A DNA stretch of 64,000 nucleotides from positions 386,509 through 450,508 of the forward strand of contig JAUQZE010000027.1 in the NCBI GenBank assembly GCA_030587365.1. The letters run 5' to 3'. Each line of letters begins with the position of its first letter. Position 1 is the first letter of the stretch. The position numbers and the translations under genes were made by a program. Below, in pieces: positions 53,339-62,490 of the stretch. This DNA comes from Candidatus Freyarchaeota archaeon (GTDB lineage: Archaea; Asgardarchaeota; Jordiarchaeia; Jordiarchaeales; Jordiarchaeaceae). The notes below the pieces were generated by a model. The model searched no databases. It had not been told where the DNA came from and was given only the letters and a program-made list of their open reading frames with translations.

Positions 53339-55291
53339 ATGGAAGTAGGCGGATATGCGGGCAGAATCTTAAACGTCAATCTCAAGGATCAGGAGTGGAG
53401 AGTAGAAACACTAGACCTGAAAGTCGCAAGGAAATTCATCGGCGGCTTCGGAGTAAACAACTGGATAGCTTACCAGCTAATCAAACCAGAAAATGATTCC
53501 CTCTCCCCAGAAAATCCAATAATAGTTGGAGCAGGTCCCCTAATCGGCACCATGGCTCCCTCAACGACCAGAGTTATGATAACCACAAAGCTACCCATCA
53601 ACGGGGCTGTGGCATCGGGAAGCGGCAGCATGGGTTTCGCTGGTATGCTAAAATGGGCTGGATACGACCATGTGGTAATAACTGGGAGAGCGGAGAAGCC
53701 CGTTTACCTCAAGATTTTTGATGACGATATAGAGATATGTGACGCGAGTGAACTATGGGGCAAAGACCTCTACGACACGGACGACGAACTAAAAAAGAAA
53801 TACCACGGCGACTGCAGCGTGATTGCAACCGGGCAAGCAGGTGAGAACCTCGTCAGATACTCCTTCGCCCTAGTTGATAAGACAGCTACGGTTGGTAGGG
53901 GTGGTTTGGGAGCCGTCATGGGGTCAAAGAATCTAAAAGCCATGGTAGCGCGAGGCACAAAAGGGGTCAAGGTTTCGGATCACAAGAGATTCATGAAGAC
54001 GGTTGATTCTATGCTCGACCGTATGAAAAATTATCCACTCCGAGAATTCTGGCACCAGTACGGCTTCATGGCCGCCTGGGACGTTATCTGGAATCTTTAC
54101 GGCTTCCTCTACGATAATTGGAGTGCAGCCTATCCACCAGAAAAGGCTAATGAAAAATTTGGAAAGGAAAGATTTCTCGAACTCAAAAACCGGGGATTCG
54201 CCTGCCCCTCCTGCCCCATTGGAGACAAAGATCTGCTTGAGGTCAAAAGCGGTGAATTCAAAGGACTGGTTACTCCCACAACTTCCTATCTTAATTCCTT
54301 ATTCTTCTTTCTACACTGCGAGGATTGTGACGCTAACAAAGCTGTCAAGGCTCTTGACAAAATATCCCGATACGGCCTCGACATAATCACCGTGGGACAG
54401 GTTCTCGACCTATTCATCGGACTCTACGAGAAGGGAAAAATCACCAGAGAGGACACCGGCGGCTTGGAACTCAAAAGAGACTTCAAGAGCCTAATGAACC
54501 TTATTGATAAAATAGCTTACAGAGAAGGATTCGGCGACGTATTAGCCGAGGGAATGGTGCAAGCCGCCAAACTGCTGGAGAAAGAAGACATCGAGAAACA
54601 AGTGGTTCACATAAAAAACCTCAGCATAGTGTTCGACCCAAGAAACTTCAGCCTAGGCAGCATGGAATTCAGCCAAGTAGTCAACCCCATGGGAGCCCAC
54701 GTAGCCTGCGGAGGCTCACCCACCTACATGCCCGGCAGCGACCCCGAAAAATTCAGAAGCCACGCCCAGAGAATGGGACAACCCCCAGAAGCGGTAAACC
54801 GCATCTTCACACACCCCACGGGTTTGGACATCGGTAAACTAACCAAATTCGGAGAAGACTGGTACTCCGTCCTAAGCTCCCTGGGAATCTGTGCCAGGGG
54901 CCACATAAACCGTTTCTACACAATAAACATATGTGCGGACTTCTACTCCTCAGCAACAGGATATGAAACCAGTCCCGAAGAGTTAATAAAAGCCGGCGAA
55001 AGAATATGGAACCTGCAGAGGGCAATCAACGTAAGAGAGGGCTTCACAAGGAAAGACGACCGGTTCCCAGACAAATGGTTCCAGCCCGTAGAAGGAGACG
55101 GCAAAAAGTATCAAATGATGGACTACTTTAGAACAACAGTTATTACAAGAGAGATTGCGGAGAGTTTCCTCGACAGCTACTATGATGAGAGAGGCTGGAA
55201 CCCAGAAACAGGAATACCCACAGAGAGAAAACTAAACGAGTTGGGACTTAAAACAGTGGCAGACGACCTCAAGAAAAGAAAATTGTTATGA
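53339..55291 (+). CDS. Aldehyde:ferredoxin oxidoreductase (tungsten) family
   Basis: 650 residues. Tungstopterin-binding sequences are visible, GVNNWIAYQLI, PLIGTMAPSTTRVMITTKLPI, GRGGLGAVMGSKNLKA and VNPMGAHVACGGSP. The [4Fe-4S] ligand set starts with C289 and C292 and finishes with C518. The third position, normally Cys (C295 in the Pyrococcus enzyme), is Asp296 here. This may make the cluster more labile or alter its potential. It oxidises aldehydes to acids, passing electrons to ferredoxin. MobA and the ThiF/MoeB homologue could supply its cofactor. Confidence 0.9.
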   Translation: MEVGGYAGRILNVNLKDQEWRVETLDLKVARKFIGGFGVNNWIAYQLIKPENDSLSPENPIIVGAGPLIGTMAPSTTRVMITTKLPINGAVASGSGSMGFAGMLKWAGYDHVVITGRAEKPVYLKIFDDDIEICDASELWGKDLYDTDDELKKKYHGDCSVIATGQAGENLVRYSFALVDKTATVGRGGLGAVMGSKNLKAMVARGTKGVKVSDHKRFMKTVDSMLDRMKNYPLREFWHQYGFMAAWDVIWNLYGFLYDNWSAAYPPEKANEKFGKERFLELKNRGFACPSCPIGDKDLLEVKSGEFKGLVTPTTSYLNSLFFFLHCEDCDANKAVKALDKISRYGLDIITVGQVLDLFIGLYEKGKITREDTGGLELKRDFKSLMNLIDKIAYREGFGDVLAEGMVQAAKLLEKEDIEKQVVHIKNLSIVFDPRNFSLGSMEFSQVVNPMGAHVACGGSPTYMPGSDPEKFRSHAQRMGQPPEAVNRIFTHPTGLDIGKLTKFGEDWYSVLSSLGICARGHINRFYTINICADFYSSATGYETSPEELIKAGERIWNLQRAINVREGFTRKDDRFPDKWFQPVEGDGKKYQMMDYFRTTVITREIAESFLDSYYDERGWNPETGIPTERKLNELGLKTVADDLKKRKLL

Positions 55292-55324
55292 GCGAATTAT
55301 TCGGGAACCAATCCATCCCTCTTT

Positions 55325-56215
55325 CTATTTTATCATTATGGCAGAGAGGTAGCCTACTATGGCGTCAGAGCTTCCTCGAATGTCATAGCTGGTTGCGTAC
55401 TGTAGTTTCATTCCCTTTGTGGCACCCAGTTCTTTCGCAGCCACTATCGCGCTCGTCACGGGTGCCGCACCACACATGGTGAGATCCTTTGTTCGAACTA
55501 GCTTGAGTAGACCTTGGGCGTCTAGGGTTTCAATCTTACTAATTATTTCTCCGTCGGTATCATGAACCCATTTTACAACCTTCTCTATGGGCTTCGTTCC
55601 CGCGGGAGCGTAACCGTACATCATTCCGTAGTGGGTTAGATCCGTACTGGCGATTATTACGGCGTTTGCGTTTTCTCCCTTGATTGCCTCCGCCACTCCC
55701 CTTCCAACCTCTTCGCAGGTCTCCCAATCAGACATTCCCAAGGCTATTGGAACTATTTTCAAATCCTTGTAGAGCTCTTGCAGGAATGGAAGCTGCACCT
55801 CGAGAGAATGTTCATCCCTGTGGGCACTAGCTTCATCGAGAATTATCGCAGCATTACTAATTATTGCTTTAGCGAGCGCGGTATCCACAGGAACTCTTCC
55901 CTCAGGCATTATCCAGTTCCCCTCCACCATGGTTGACGCACCCGGATAACCCATGTGGCTGGGGCCGATCAAAACAAAGGAGTCCGGCTTCCCATCATCG
56001 GCAATAGCTCTGTAGAGGTATGCCGCAACCGGTCCCGAATAATAATAACCCGCATGGGGAGAAACACACGCAATAATCTTCCTGGCACCTTTGGGATTAA
56101 CTTTGGGAAGACTCTTCGGTCCAAACTCGCTAAGATAACACTCCTTAATCATTTCCATCAAAGCTTGCTTATTTCCCGGATAAAATCCAATCGCAGCAGG
56201 ACTTCTGTCCCTCAA
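55325..56215 (-). CDS. MEMO1 family protein (AmmeMemoRadiSam system protein B)
   Basis: 296 residues. Matches the MEMO family: AAIGFYPGNKQALMEMIKECYL, CVSPHAGYYYSGPVAAYLYRAIAD, LIGPSHMGYPG, HRDEHSLEVQLPFLQ, ASTDLTHYGMMYGYAP and CGAAPVTSAIVAAKELGA. MEMO proteins have a conserved His/Asp/Cys site resembling extradiol dioxygenases and are found with AMMECR1 and a radical-SAM protein, which are not adjacent here. Convergent with AOR. Confidence 0.92.
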   Translation of the reverse strand: MRDRSPAAIGFYPGNKQALMEMIKECYLSEFGPKSLPKVNPKGARKIIACVSPHAGYYYSGPVAAYLYRAIADDGKPDSFVLIGPSHMGYPGASTMVEGNWIMPEGRVPVDTALAKAIISNAAIILDEASAHRDEHSLEVQLPFLQELYKDLKIVPIALGMSDWETCEEVGRGVAEAIKGENANAVIIASTDLTHYGMMYGYAPAGTKPIEKVVKWVHDTDGEIISKIETLDAQGLLKLVRTKDLTMCGAAPVTSAIVAAKELGATKGMKLQYATSYDIRGSSDAIVGYLSAIMIK

Positions 56216-56451
56216 CTCTCAAACACTCCTTCAACATTTTAATACCATTTTCGTACAGATTAACATCTTTTTTAAGCACGTTCTCTTAGATATTTCTTCC
56301 TACTAAGTGTAATAATATTATTTTTTAAACCATTCTTCCCCATCGAAGGCAAGCAAGGATAATATATTTTAAAAATAAGCCTTCCAAGGGTTAGCCGCTC
56401 TTCCGTCAGGGTAGTTTTGAAAAATCATCGTAAACCGTTTTCCTGTGACCC

Positions 56452-56670
56452 CTAACTCTCCTCAAAGGGAATTAGTATATCTGATTTCTCCTTTGCCTCT
56501 CCGCTTCTTTTTGTAAGCATTTCGTAGAATTCTCGAGTTCTCTCCCTTTCCTCATAAAGAGAGATGATTATCCTAATGGCTTCACTGCTGTCCTTGAAGC
56601 GTCCCTCCTTAACCCACTGGTCTATCCGCTCAACAATATTCTCAGGAAGTTCCAACTTAACTCGAATCAT
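56452..56670 (-). CDS. Ribbon-helix-helix (CopG-like) DNA-binding protein
   Basis: 72 residues. MIRVKLELPENIVERIDQWVKEGRFKDSSEAIRIIISLYEER is a textbook ribbon-helix-helix. ATG 56670 is preferred over 56697. It is probably a small autoregulator or antitoxin. No toxin gene is adjacent on the same strand. Confidence 0.8.
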   Translation of the reverse strand: MIRVKLELPENIVERIDQWVKEGRFKDSSEAIRIIISLYEERERTREFYEMLTKRSGEAKEKSDILIPFEES

Positions 56671-56697
56671 AAAACCATCCGTAAAAATACCATTCAC

Positions 56698-57007
56698 AGT
56701 GATTAATAAATTTGTTCCAGTGTGAGAACGGAATATTTGGAAAAATCATTAGAGCGTAATAATCCATAGGAGGGGCTTAAGTCTGTCATACTTTTAGTAG
56801 TGAGTTTCACTTTCCTTATTTATCCAGTTTCCTTGGAGTTGTCCCACCAACTAAAATTCGGGATAGTTCCAGCAAGAGCTTATCCCTACTTTTTCGATAA
56901 GTCTACCTATTTTTGCACAAAAAGGGAGTAAACCGTACCATTTTTAAATATGAGCGTACCATTTTATATTTGTCTAAAAACAGATACTGACTCGCGAGGG
57001 TTTTGAT
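56698..57007. other. Intergenic region with direct repeat
   Basis: About 310 bp. It contains CGTACCATTTT twice (about 56934-56944 and 56956-56966, 22 bp apart) just upstream of the gene at 57008, probably an operator. Confidence 0.45.
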
Positions 57008-57247
57008 ATGAACTTACAAGGTGCTATGGTAATAGCAAAAAATTACATAATTTATGGCGACCCTAAAGCAAACCTTGGCTCTTTCGAACCTTTGAAAGGC
57101 GTATATAATGAGAAAAATGGTCATTGGGAAATTACTTGCAGATATGAATTGGGATTTGGATCTGAAAAAAGAATTAGAACTGCAAAGGTAACTATCGATA
57201 ATGAAAAAGGAGAACTCTTAACATTTGAGGTACTCAGTAAGGAGTGA
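57008..57247 (+). CDS. Small unknown protein (PepSY-like)
   Basis: 79 residues, a single alpha/beta domain (MVIAKNYIIYGDPKANLGSFEP, then ITCRYELGFGSEKRIRTAKVTIDNEKGELLTFEVL) resembling small PepSY-like domains, but no clear family call. Its stop overlaps the start of the next gene, so three small genes (57008-57801) form an operon. Confidence 0.55.
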   Translation: MNLQGAMVIAKNYIIYGDPKANLGSFEPLKGVYNEKNGHWEITCRYELGFGSEKRIRTAKVTIDNEKGELLTFEVLSKE

Positions 57248-57622
57248 GTGATTTTGCAAGGGTACTCTGAAAAAGAAGTAAAGGAAAAATGGAATGAGAT
57301 CAAGCCTACAGAGCTTCAGGATATTCAAGAGTTTCTGGAGCGTCTATTTGGCTCCCTTTATGATGAACTCAGTATAATGAAGCAGAAGCTGAGCGAGCTT
57401 CAAGACAGGATCGAAAGAATCGAGATTGAAATAGGTATCCAGGAAGTCCCTCGTAGAGCCATAGACTTGACGAAATTGATTGAAGCGGTCTCAAACTATC
57501 TAAGGGAGAAAAAAGAAGCTTATCCAAGCGATATAGCCGATTATTTGAACGTGAGCGAAGAGCGGGTCATGGAAGCACTCGAAGTCTTGAAGAGAGAAAA
57601 AAAGGTCGGGGAAGTAGAGTGA
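57248..57622 (+). CDS. Coiled-coil protein with C-terminal winged helix
   Basis: 124 residues. A central coiled coil (LERLFGSLYDELSIMKQKLSELQDRIERIEIEIG) precedes a winged-helix-like C-terminus (LIEAVSNYLREKKEAYPSDIADYLNVSEERVMEALEVLKREKKVGEV). A DNA-binding regulator is likely. Starts at GTG 57248 or TTG 57254. Overlaps both neighbours in the small operon. Confidence 0.6.
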   Translation: MILQGYSEKEVKEKWNEIKPTELQDIQEFLERLFGSLYDELSIMKQKLSELQDRIERIEIEIGIQEVPRRAIDLTKLIEAVSNYLREKKEAYPSDIADYLNVSEERVMEALEVLKREKKVGEVE

Positions 57623-57801
57623 CCATCCTAAAAGAACCAGGTGACGCAATCGAAGGAGAGAAAGTTAAATGTCAATACAGAGGTCCAGCCAAGCTAAAAC
57701 CAAATAGAATACCAGCCGCCTCCGGACACAGAGTATGGAGAATAACTCTAGATGGGGCGTATTGCGAAATCGAAAAGAAATACCGATGGCTCGGAGATTA
57801 A
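57619..57801 (+). CDS. Small basic protein at operon end
   Basis: 60 residues. Starts at GTG 57619 overlapping the previous stop by four bases. Composition Lys/Arg-rich with a short beta-like middle (HRVWRITLDGAYCEIEKKYRWLG). Unknown family. The overlap is the main evidence that it is real. Confidence 0.5.
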   Translation: MTILKEPGDAIEGEKVKCQYRGPAKLKPNRIPAASGHRVWRITLDGAYCEIEKKYRWLGD

Positions 57802-57978
57802 TACACATAATAAATAATACCTAGTCCAGCGTTCAATCTTCCCGTACCTCAGCAACATACTACTTATTCACTAACGGGAGCTGTCCACATGTATTGTTTG
57901 CAACAATAATTATTTATAATAGTCAAACAAATAATGAACATCAATTCATGCCTGAGTCACTCTGGGATGTGCATTGGG

Positions 57979-59634
57979 ATGCAGTTAAGAAAAACCAGCA
58001 TTATACTGGTAGCCTTCGGAATAACGGCTGCAGTTTCTCTTCTCTGGAATTGGCCCTTCAAAGTCGCGGAAATCGGAGGAGGACCATCAGTACTCATGTA
58101 CCTCATCCTACTCCTAGTGATAGGAATACCCGTCGTTCTAGTAGAACTAGCCCTCGGCTCCTGGTCCAAATCAAGCTTCCCCAAATCCCTCAAAATGATA
58201 AACTCCAAACTCGAATTCTTCGGCTGGTTCGCCCTCGTAAACACCTTCTGGCTACTCACCGGACTATGCGCAATACTCAGCTGGTCCGCAAGCTTCGCCT
58301 ACTACTCACTAAGCAGATTCTACCCCCTATCAAACTGGCTCTACCCCCTAAGTGGAGCCTTCGACTTCGCAAACTACTTCTTCAACTACGCATCCCCCCT
58401 CTTCCCACTCATCGGATTAGCAATCATATGGGGCTCAATCTTCCTCCTCCTGATGAGTGATAAGTGGGGTCCAAGAATCAGAAGCATCGCCATCAAAACC
58501 GTATTCCCCGCCCTAGCAATCGTCATGGCAATCACTCTCGCACTAACCATATCCTTCGCAGGCGGCATAGACCCCGGACTAAACTTCTATCTCGGCTTCA
58601 ACCCCCAAGTCTTCCTAAACGGCTCATCCTGGCGCACCATAATCACCATACTCTTCTTCAACCTGGGAGCTGGACTCGGCATCCTTAGCTTCTACACCAG
58701 CAAAATTCCAGAAGGACAAAACAAACTAACCACCTTCGCCCTAATCGCTCCACTCCTAGGAACAGGCCTAATCTTCCTCGCAGGAATGACCTTCTTCAGC
58801 ATGAGCGGCACAAGCGGCTTAACCTACTTATTCAGTCCAAATTTCTTCACAATGGGAATCACAAGTTTATTACCAATGGGCATCCTCGGCTACCCCGCCG
58901 CACCCTTCATAGGATGGCAAGCTGGCTTCGCAACCATAATACGCAGCATGGGACCAACCATCGGCAAAAGCCTAGCCCTCCTCTTCTACACACTCACGCT
59001 CATCGCCGGCATCCTAGGACTAACCCTCATAATAGAACCCATCAAAGAAACACTAAAAACCAAATTCGAGTTAAGCCCAAGAAAACTCCTAGCAGCACTC
59101 ATAGCAACAGGATTCATAGCCAGCATACCCCTCACCCTAACCTCAACATCACCCTGGGGCTACAACCTAACATCACTATCCAACTGGTGGGTAGAAGGCT
59201 TCGGACTAACCATAGTAATTATTGTAGAGTTAATCGCAGCAGGATGGATATGGGGAGCAGAAAACGCCGTAGGATACATAAACAACAACTCCCGAATCAG
59301 AATACCAAAATGGTTCAAATGGATAATAAAAATAGTAGCACCCGCAGTCGCAGTAATCGCACTAGCAGCAGCAGTATACGACACAATCAAAGGATACGTC
59401 TTCAACTCCTGGGGATTCCTCACCCCACTAATAACATCATGTCAAACACTAGCACCATGGTACACCCGCCTCAACTTCGTATTCCTGCTCTTAGTTGCAG
59501 TATGGCTCGCAAGCAACATCATCACAGCCGCCGTCCTAACAAGAAGAAAACCAAAAGAAGAAGAAAAAAGCAAGCCGAAAAAAAGAAAAAGGGAGCAAAG
59601 AAAAAAATGCTTGAAAGAATATACTGGGCACTAG
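57979..59634 (+). CDS. NSS-family sodium-dependent amino-acid transporter (MetP-like)
   Basis: 551 residues with 11-12 hydrophobic helices. The first helix, SIILVAFGITAAVSLLWNWPFKVAEIGGGPSVLMY, matches the Na+-binding unwound TM1 of the neurotransmitter:sodium symporter family, and GIPVVLVELALGSWSK follows. The small protein that overlaps its 3' end resembles the MetS subunit of the bacterial MetPS methionine importer. Starts at ATG 57979; ATG 57934 is the alternative. A TATA-like ATTTATAAT lies at about 57909-57917. Confidence 0.85.
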   Translation: MQLRKTSIILVAFGITAAVSLLWNWPFKVAEIGGGPSVLMYLILLLVIGIPVVLVELALGSWSKSSFPKSLKMINSKLEFFGWFALVNTFWLLTGLCAILSWSASFAYYSLSRFYPLSNWLYPLSGAFDFANYFFNYASPLFPLIGLAIIWGSIFLLLMSDKWGPRIRSIAIKTVFPALAIVMAITLALTISFAGGIDPGLNFYLGFNPQVFLNGSSWRTIITILFFNLGAGLGILSFYTSKIPEGQNKLTTFALIAPLLGTGLIFLAGMTFFSMSGTSGLTYLFSPNFFTMGITSLLPMGILGYPAAPFIGWQAGFATIIRSMGPTIGKSLALLFYTLTLIAGILGLTLIIEPIKETLKTKFELSPRKLLAALIATGFIASIPLTLTSTSPWGYNLTSLSNWWVEGFGLTIVIIVELIAAGWIWGAENAVGYINNNSRIRIPKWFKWIIKIVAPAVAVIALAAAVYDTIKGYVFNSWGFLTPLITSCQTLAPWYTRLNFVFLLLVAVWLASNIITAAVLTRRKPKEEEKSKPKKRKREQRKKCLKEYTGH

Positions 59635-59825
59635 AAAAATACGACACCATGGGAGCATGGATAATAATCTGCTTTTTCGCAATCATAGGAGCATTAACAG
59701 CAGCAGCACTAAGAATACTGGGATACCTAAACCCCTTCACCATAATAACTATAGTAGCCGTAGTAACAGTGATACCGGGAATAATCCTAGCCGTCACGTA
59801 TTTAGACTACCTAAAAGGAAACTAA
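59607..59825 (+). CDS. Small membrane subunit of NSS transporter (MetS-like)
   Basis: 72 residues with two hydrophobic helices (ILRILG... and GIILAVTYLDYLKG). It overlaps the end of the transporter gene by 28 nt in another frame. In bacterial MetPS the small MetS subunit is required for methionine uptake by MetP, so this is probably a functional partner. Part of its 3' end is duplicated at about 60630-60761. Confidence 0.65.
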   Translation: MLERIYWALEKYDTMGAWIIICFFAIIGALTAAALRILGYLNPFTIITIVAVVTVIPGIILAVTYLDYLKGN

Positions 59826-60046
59826 CTTAACATCAATCTTTTATTATCACCAATGTTTAAAAAAGGCATACTCTTCCACTTATTAGAACACATGTTCCAA
59901 GAATCAACCAGCAATATAACAAAACCAAGAGCGAAAAAATTCTTACAATATACCTAATAACCCCTGAGAAGCATCATAGAGACTTGCAGGTAGCTACATG
60001 CTCTGAAAAATAAACCCCCTAAAATAAGATAAGGAGTGAAGCATTT

Positions 60047-60202
60047 TTGAAAGATGAAACTATTACGGCTTTACCCGAAGAAACACTTGAACACGATATC
60101 GTGGTAAGAATGCCTCCAAAAAAACGATTGACCAAACGCGTAAGAATAAAGAGCATAAAAAAGGCAACTCCGCACATCGTAGAGCCGGTAGAAACCAAAT
60201 GA
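60047..60202 (+). CDS. Small basic protein, unknown
   Basis: 51 residues starting TTG 60047 with AAGGAG about 10 nt upstream. Basic (PPKKRLTKRVRIKSIKKATPH). No family recognised. Lies between the MetS-like gene and its 3' fragment. Confidence 0.4.
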   Translation: MKDETITALPEETLEHDIVVRMPPKKRLTKRVRIKSIKKATPHIVEPVETK

Positions 60203-60346
60203 AAAGAGAGTATCCTCTGTACGAAAAATATTACGGAATTACAACAGTCACCAAGAAATATTTATGTATCGTAATTAAAGTACTAATTGATAATCTGTTT
60301 ATTATAACTGCGTATTTCACAGACACGGTAAAGAAAGGTGAGATAC

Positions 60347-60574
60347 ATGGGAAAGGAGATAAAAAACTGGTACGACAAGGAAGGAGACTACCTAGAGATC
60401 ATATTCGAACGAAAAGAGGGATACTTCAGAGAAACAGAAAACGACGCAGTAATGGAAAAAGTCGATAATGAGGGAAACACAATCGGCTTCTCCATCCTGA
60501 ATGTGAGCGCACTCAAGGACAAACCACTCTCAATAAGTCTCAAAGAGCATCACCACACAACAAAGAAAACCTAA
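60347..60574 (+). CDS. DUF2283 family protein
   Basis: 75 residues: WYDKEGDYLEIIFERKEGYFRETENDAVMEKVDNEGNTIGFSILNVSAL matches the DUF2283 pattern (WYDxEGDxLxI ... GxxIGFxIL). ATG 60347 preferred over 60338. Such proteins are often in toxin-antitoxin-like or mobile surroundings. Their function is unknown. Confidence 0.75.
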   Translation: MGKEIKNWYDKEGDYLEIIFERKEGYFRETENDAVMEKVDNEGNTIGFSILNVSALKDKPLSISLKEHHHTTKKT

Positions 60575-60629
60575 TCAACTCCCCCTACCGTCAACAGCAG
60601 TTTCATTTTATACGTGTTTAGATAGGTAA

Positions 60630-60761
60630 ATGCCATGTACTTTGGCTAGAATACTGGAATACCTAAACCCCTTTACCATAATAAACAAAGTAGCCGTAGT
60701 AACAGTAATACCAGGAATAATCCTTGCTGTCTTGTATTTTGACTACTTAAAAGGAATCTAA
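60630..60761 (+). pseudogene. 3' duplicate of the MetS-like gene
   Basis: A 43-codon frame whose last ~37 residues match the C-terminus of the MetS-like protein (ARILEYLNPFTIINKVAVV, ...GIILAVLYFDYLKG) and which lacks the first helix. DNA identity is high over about 120 bp, so it is a recent segmental duplicate spanning the inserted DUF2283 block. Confidence 0.55.
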
Positions 60762-60885
60762 CTTTATTTTTAAACCGTTTATGGTGCTTACAGATTTTTA
60801 AACAAAAGATTTATACTTAAAGTTCATAAATTAGAGTGATGTTATAGAGAATTTTTTGCGAATAACATTATGGATGGTTAAAGTT

Positions 60886-61098
60886 ATGGATAAAGCCGAC
60901 AAATCTATTGAAGCAGTGTATGAGGAGGGAGTGTTTAAACCCGTGGAGAGAATCGACCTTCCCGAAGGAATTAGAGTCAGGATAGTTGTAAAACCGAGTA
61001 TTAACGCGTTAATGAAAGACCTAGAGAATGTTGAGGTAAAGGAGGATTCAGAAGAAGCGCTTAAGGAAGCGCGAGGAAGGAAAAAATACTATGAGTAA
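60886..61098 (+). CDS. DUF104/AF2212-type antitoxin
   Basis: 70 residues. SIEAVYEEGVFKPVERIDLPEGIRVRIVV is the DUF104 motif. ATG 60886 is preferred over 60856. The stop overlaps the start of the following PIN gene (8-nt overlap). It should be the antitoxin of the broken VapC downstream. Confidence 0.75.
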   Translation: MDKADKSIEAVYEEGVFKPVERIDLPEGIRVRIVVKPSINALMKDLENVEVKEDSEEALKEARGRKKYYE

Positions 61099-61572
61099 AC
61101 GCTTTGTACTCGACACTACAGTTATCGTTAAGGGTCTCTTAAAACCTTACCAAAGACTTCCAGCCGAGATTTATGACAGAGAGCTTGAAACTCATCATAA
61201 GTGTAAGTTCATTCTTAATAGATTCGAGGAGAAGCTTTCGAGATTTACATTCCTCTAGTGTGCGTTGTAGAAGTTGCAGCAGTTTTCAAAAGGCTTACTA
61301 GCAAAGAAGAATTAGCACTTAGTGTATCATCGAAAATAAGGGAAATTTATTTCATGGTTAGTGAGGAAAAATTTTTTGATGAAGCATGGAAAAATGCAGC
61401 CAAAACAGGGTCCTCAGGCTTTGACTCCTACTTTTTAGCATTAGCAAAAATTATGGATGCAACACTAATCACCGACGATGAAAACATGGCAGAAAAAGGA
61501 TCAATCACCAATACAAAAACAATACTCGTGAGAAAAACAAGCTTAAAGAAGTTAGAAGAACAATTAAAGTAG
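61091..61572 (+). pseudogene. VapC-type PIN toxin, frameshifted
   Basis: The first frame reads MSKRFVLDTTVIVKGLLKPYQRLPAEIYDRELETHHKCKFILNRFEEKLS and ends at a stop at 61258. The second frame continues IYIPLVCVVEVAAVFKRLTSKEEL and then GFDSYFLALAKIMDATLITDDENMAEKG. The shift, one base, lies near 61237-61245 (about KLS-EIYIP). PIN acidic residues (Asp in LDTTV, Glu in VVEVA, Asp in FDSY, DD in TDDEN) are all present. Overlapping its antitoxin gene, it would be a VapBC-like pair if intact. Confidence 0.65.
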
Positions 61573-62055
61573 TAAACAGGCGACTGATAAAGAAACGATT
61601 AAATCATAAATCAAACAAAGCTACCAGAAGGTTTCCATAACAAGAAAAAAAATGATTTTGAATAGAGACTGTACACAAGGGAAAAAATGATAAATTACAC
61701 GTAAAAAATTTCTTGCGCATTAGCTTTGTCGAGTGTACCGTTTTGACGAGTGGTTTCTTTTACTGGCCAACAGGGAGAAACCTAAACAAAGATTTCGCGA
61801 ATTTATCGCACGGTGGCGCTTGTGAACACTTTATAATTTTTGGATGCTTTCTAGAACCTTAAGCACCCCGGCGTTTTCGGCTCTCTTCCTAAGGTAGCCC
61901 TCGTCTAAACTATCTCTCTCTGCCGAGTTAGCACACTCCAAGAGAAACAAATTATTAGAATTAATCGACCACAACACGGAACAAAAATCAGGAAAAAGAA
62001 GAGAAGAAAAAGTCGAAAATTAAATAAGCCAGAAATGGAAAAAAGGATGAATAAA
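61573..62055. other. Intergenic region with gene fragment
   Basis: About 480 bp. A minus-strand gene fragment is at 61831-61940. The rest is AT-rich, with a purine-rich stretch directly before the flavodoxin gene. Confidence 0.35.
61831..61940 (-). pseudogene. C-terminal fragment of a lost gene
   Basis: The minus strand reads ECANSAERDSLDEGYLRKRAENAGVLKVLESIQKL to a stop at 61831, with no start codon. It resembles the C-terminus of small nucleotidyltransferase or PIN-type proteins. Too short for a firm call. Confidence 0.3.
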
Positions 62056-62490
62056 ATGAAAGTACTCAATCTCTATTACTCGACGACGGGCAACACTGAA
62101 AAAGTTGCGAAGAAAATAGAAGAAGCCGTTAAGGAGTTAGGGCACGAAGTTGACACTGTGAAAATAACCAAGAAGGACACGGAACTGGATATCCTTCAAT
62201 ATGATTTTGTATTCGTGGGTTCGGGTGTGTATATGTGGTTACCAGGCAAGCCGCTACAAGAACTTTTCATGTCACTTCTCGCGAAATACAACGGTACAGG
62301 AGACATAAAAGCTACTTCTCCAAAAAGGCCACAATCAAACGCTGTGGTTTATTGCACTTATGGCGGAGGCCATACCGGCATAAACGAAGCCATTCCCACA
62401 GTCAAGTACATGGGCCAATTATTTGACCATCTGGGGTACAACATAATCGCAGAATGGTACATAGTCGGTGAATATGTTACAGAGGATTAG
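62056..62490 (+). CDS. Flavodoxin, probably truncated by the TnpB element
   Basis: 144 residues. The phosphate-binding loop YYSTTGNTEKVAKKI, DFVFVGSGVYMWLPGKP and VVYCTYGGGHTG are flavodoxin-like. The frame ends VGEYVTED just where the transposon-end-like sequence begins (62487). Flavodoxin-like proteins of this type usually extend another 30-60 residues, so the 3' end was probably lost to the insertion. ATG 62056 preferred over 62035. Confidence 0.75.
   Translation: MKVLNLYYSTTGNTEKVAKKIEEAVKELGHEVDTVKITKKDTELDILQYDFVFVGSGVYMWLPGKPLQELFMSLLAKYNGTGDIKATSPKRPQSNAVVYCTYGGGHTGINEAIPTVKYMGQLFDHLGYNIIAEWYIVGEYVTED

Noticed and set aside
58914..59825. Long plus-strand frame overlapping the NSS transporter
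   Set aside because: Asn/His/Thr/Arg-rich shadow of the transporter reading; no domain, and the transporter frame is clearly the real one.
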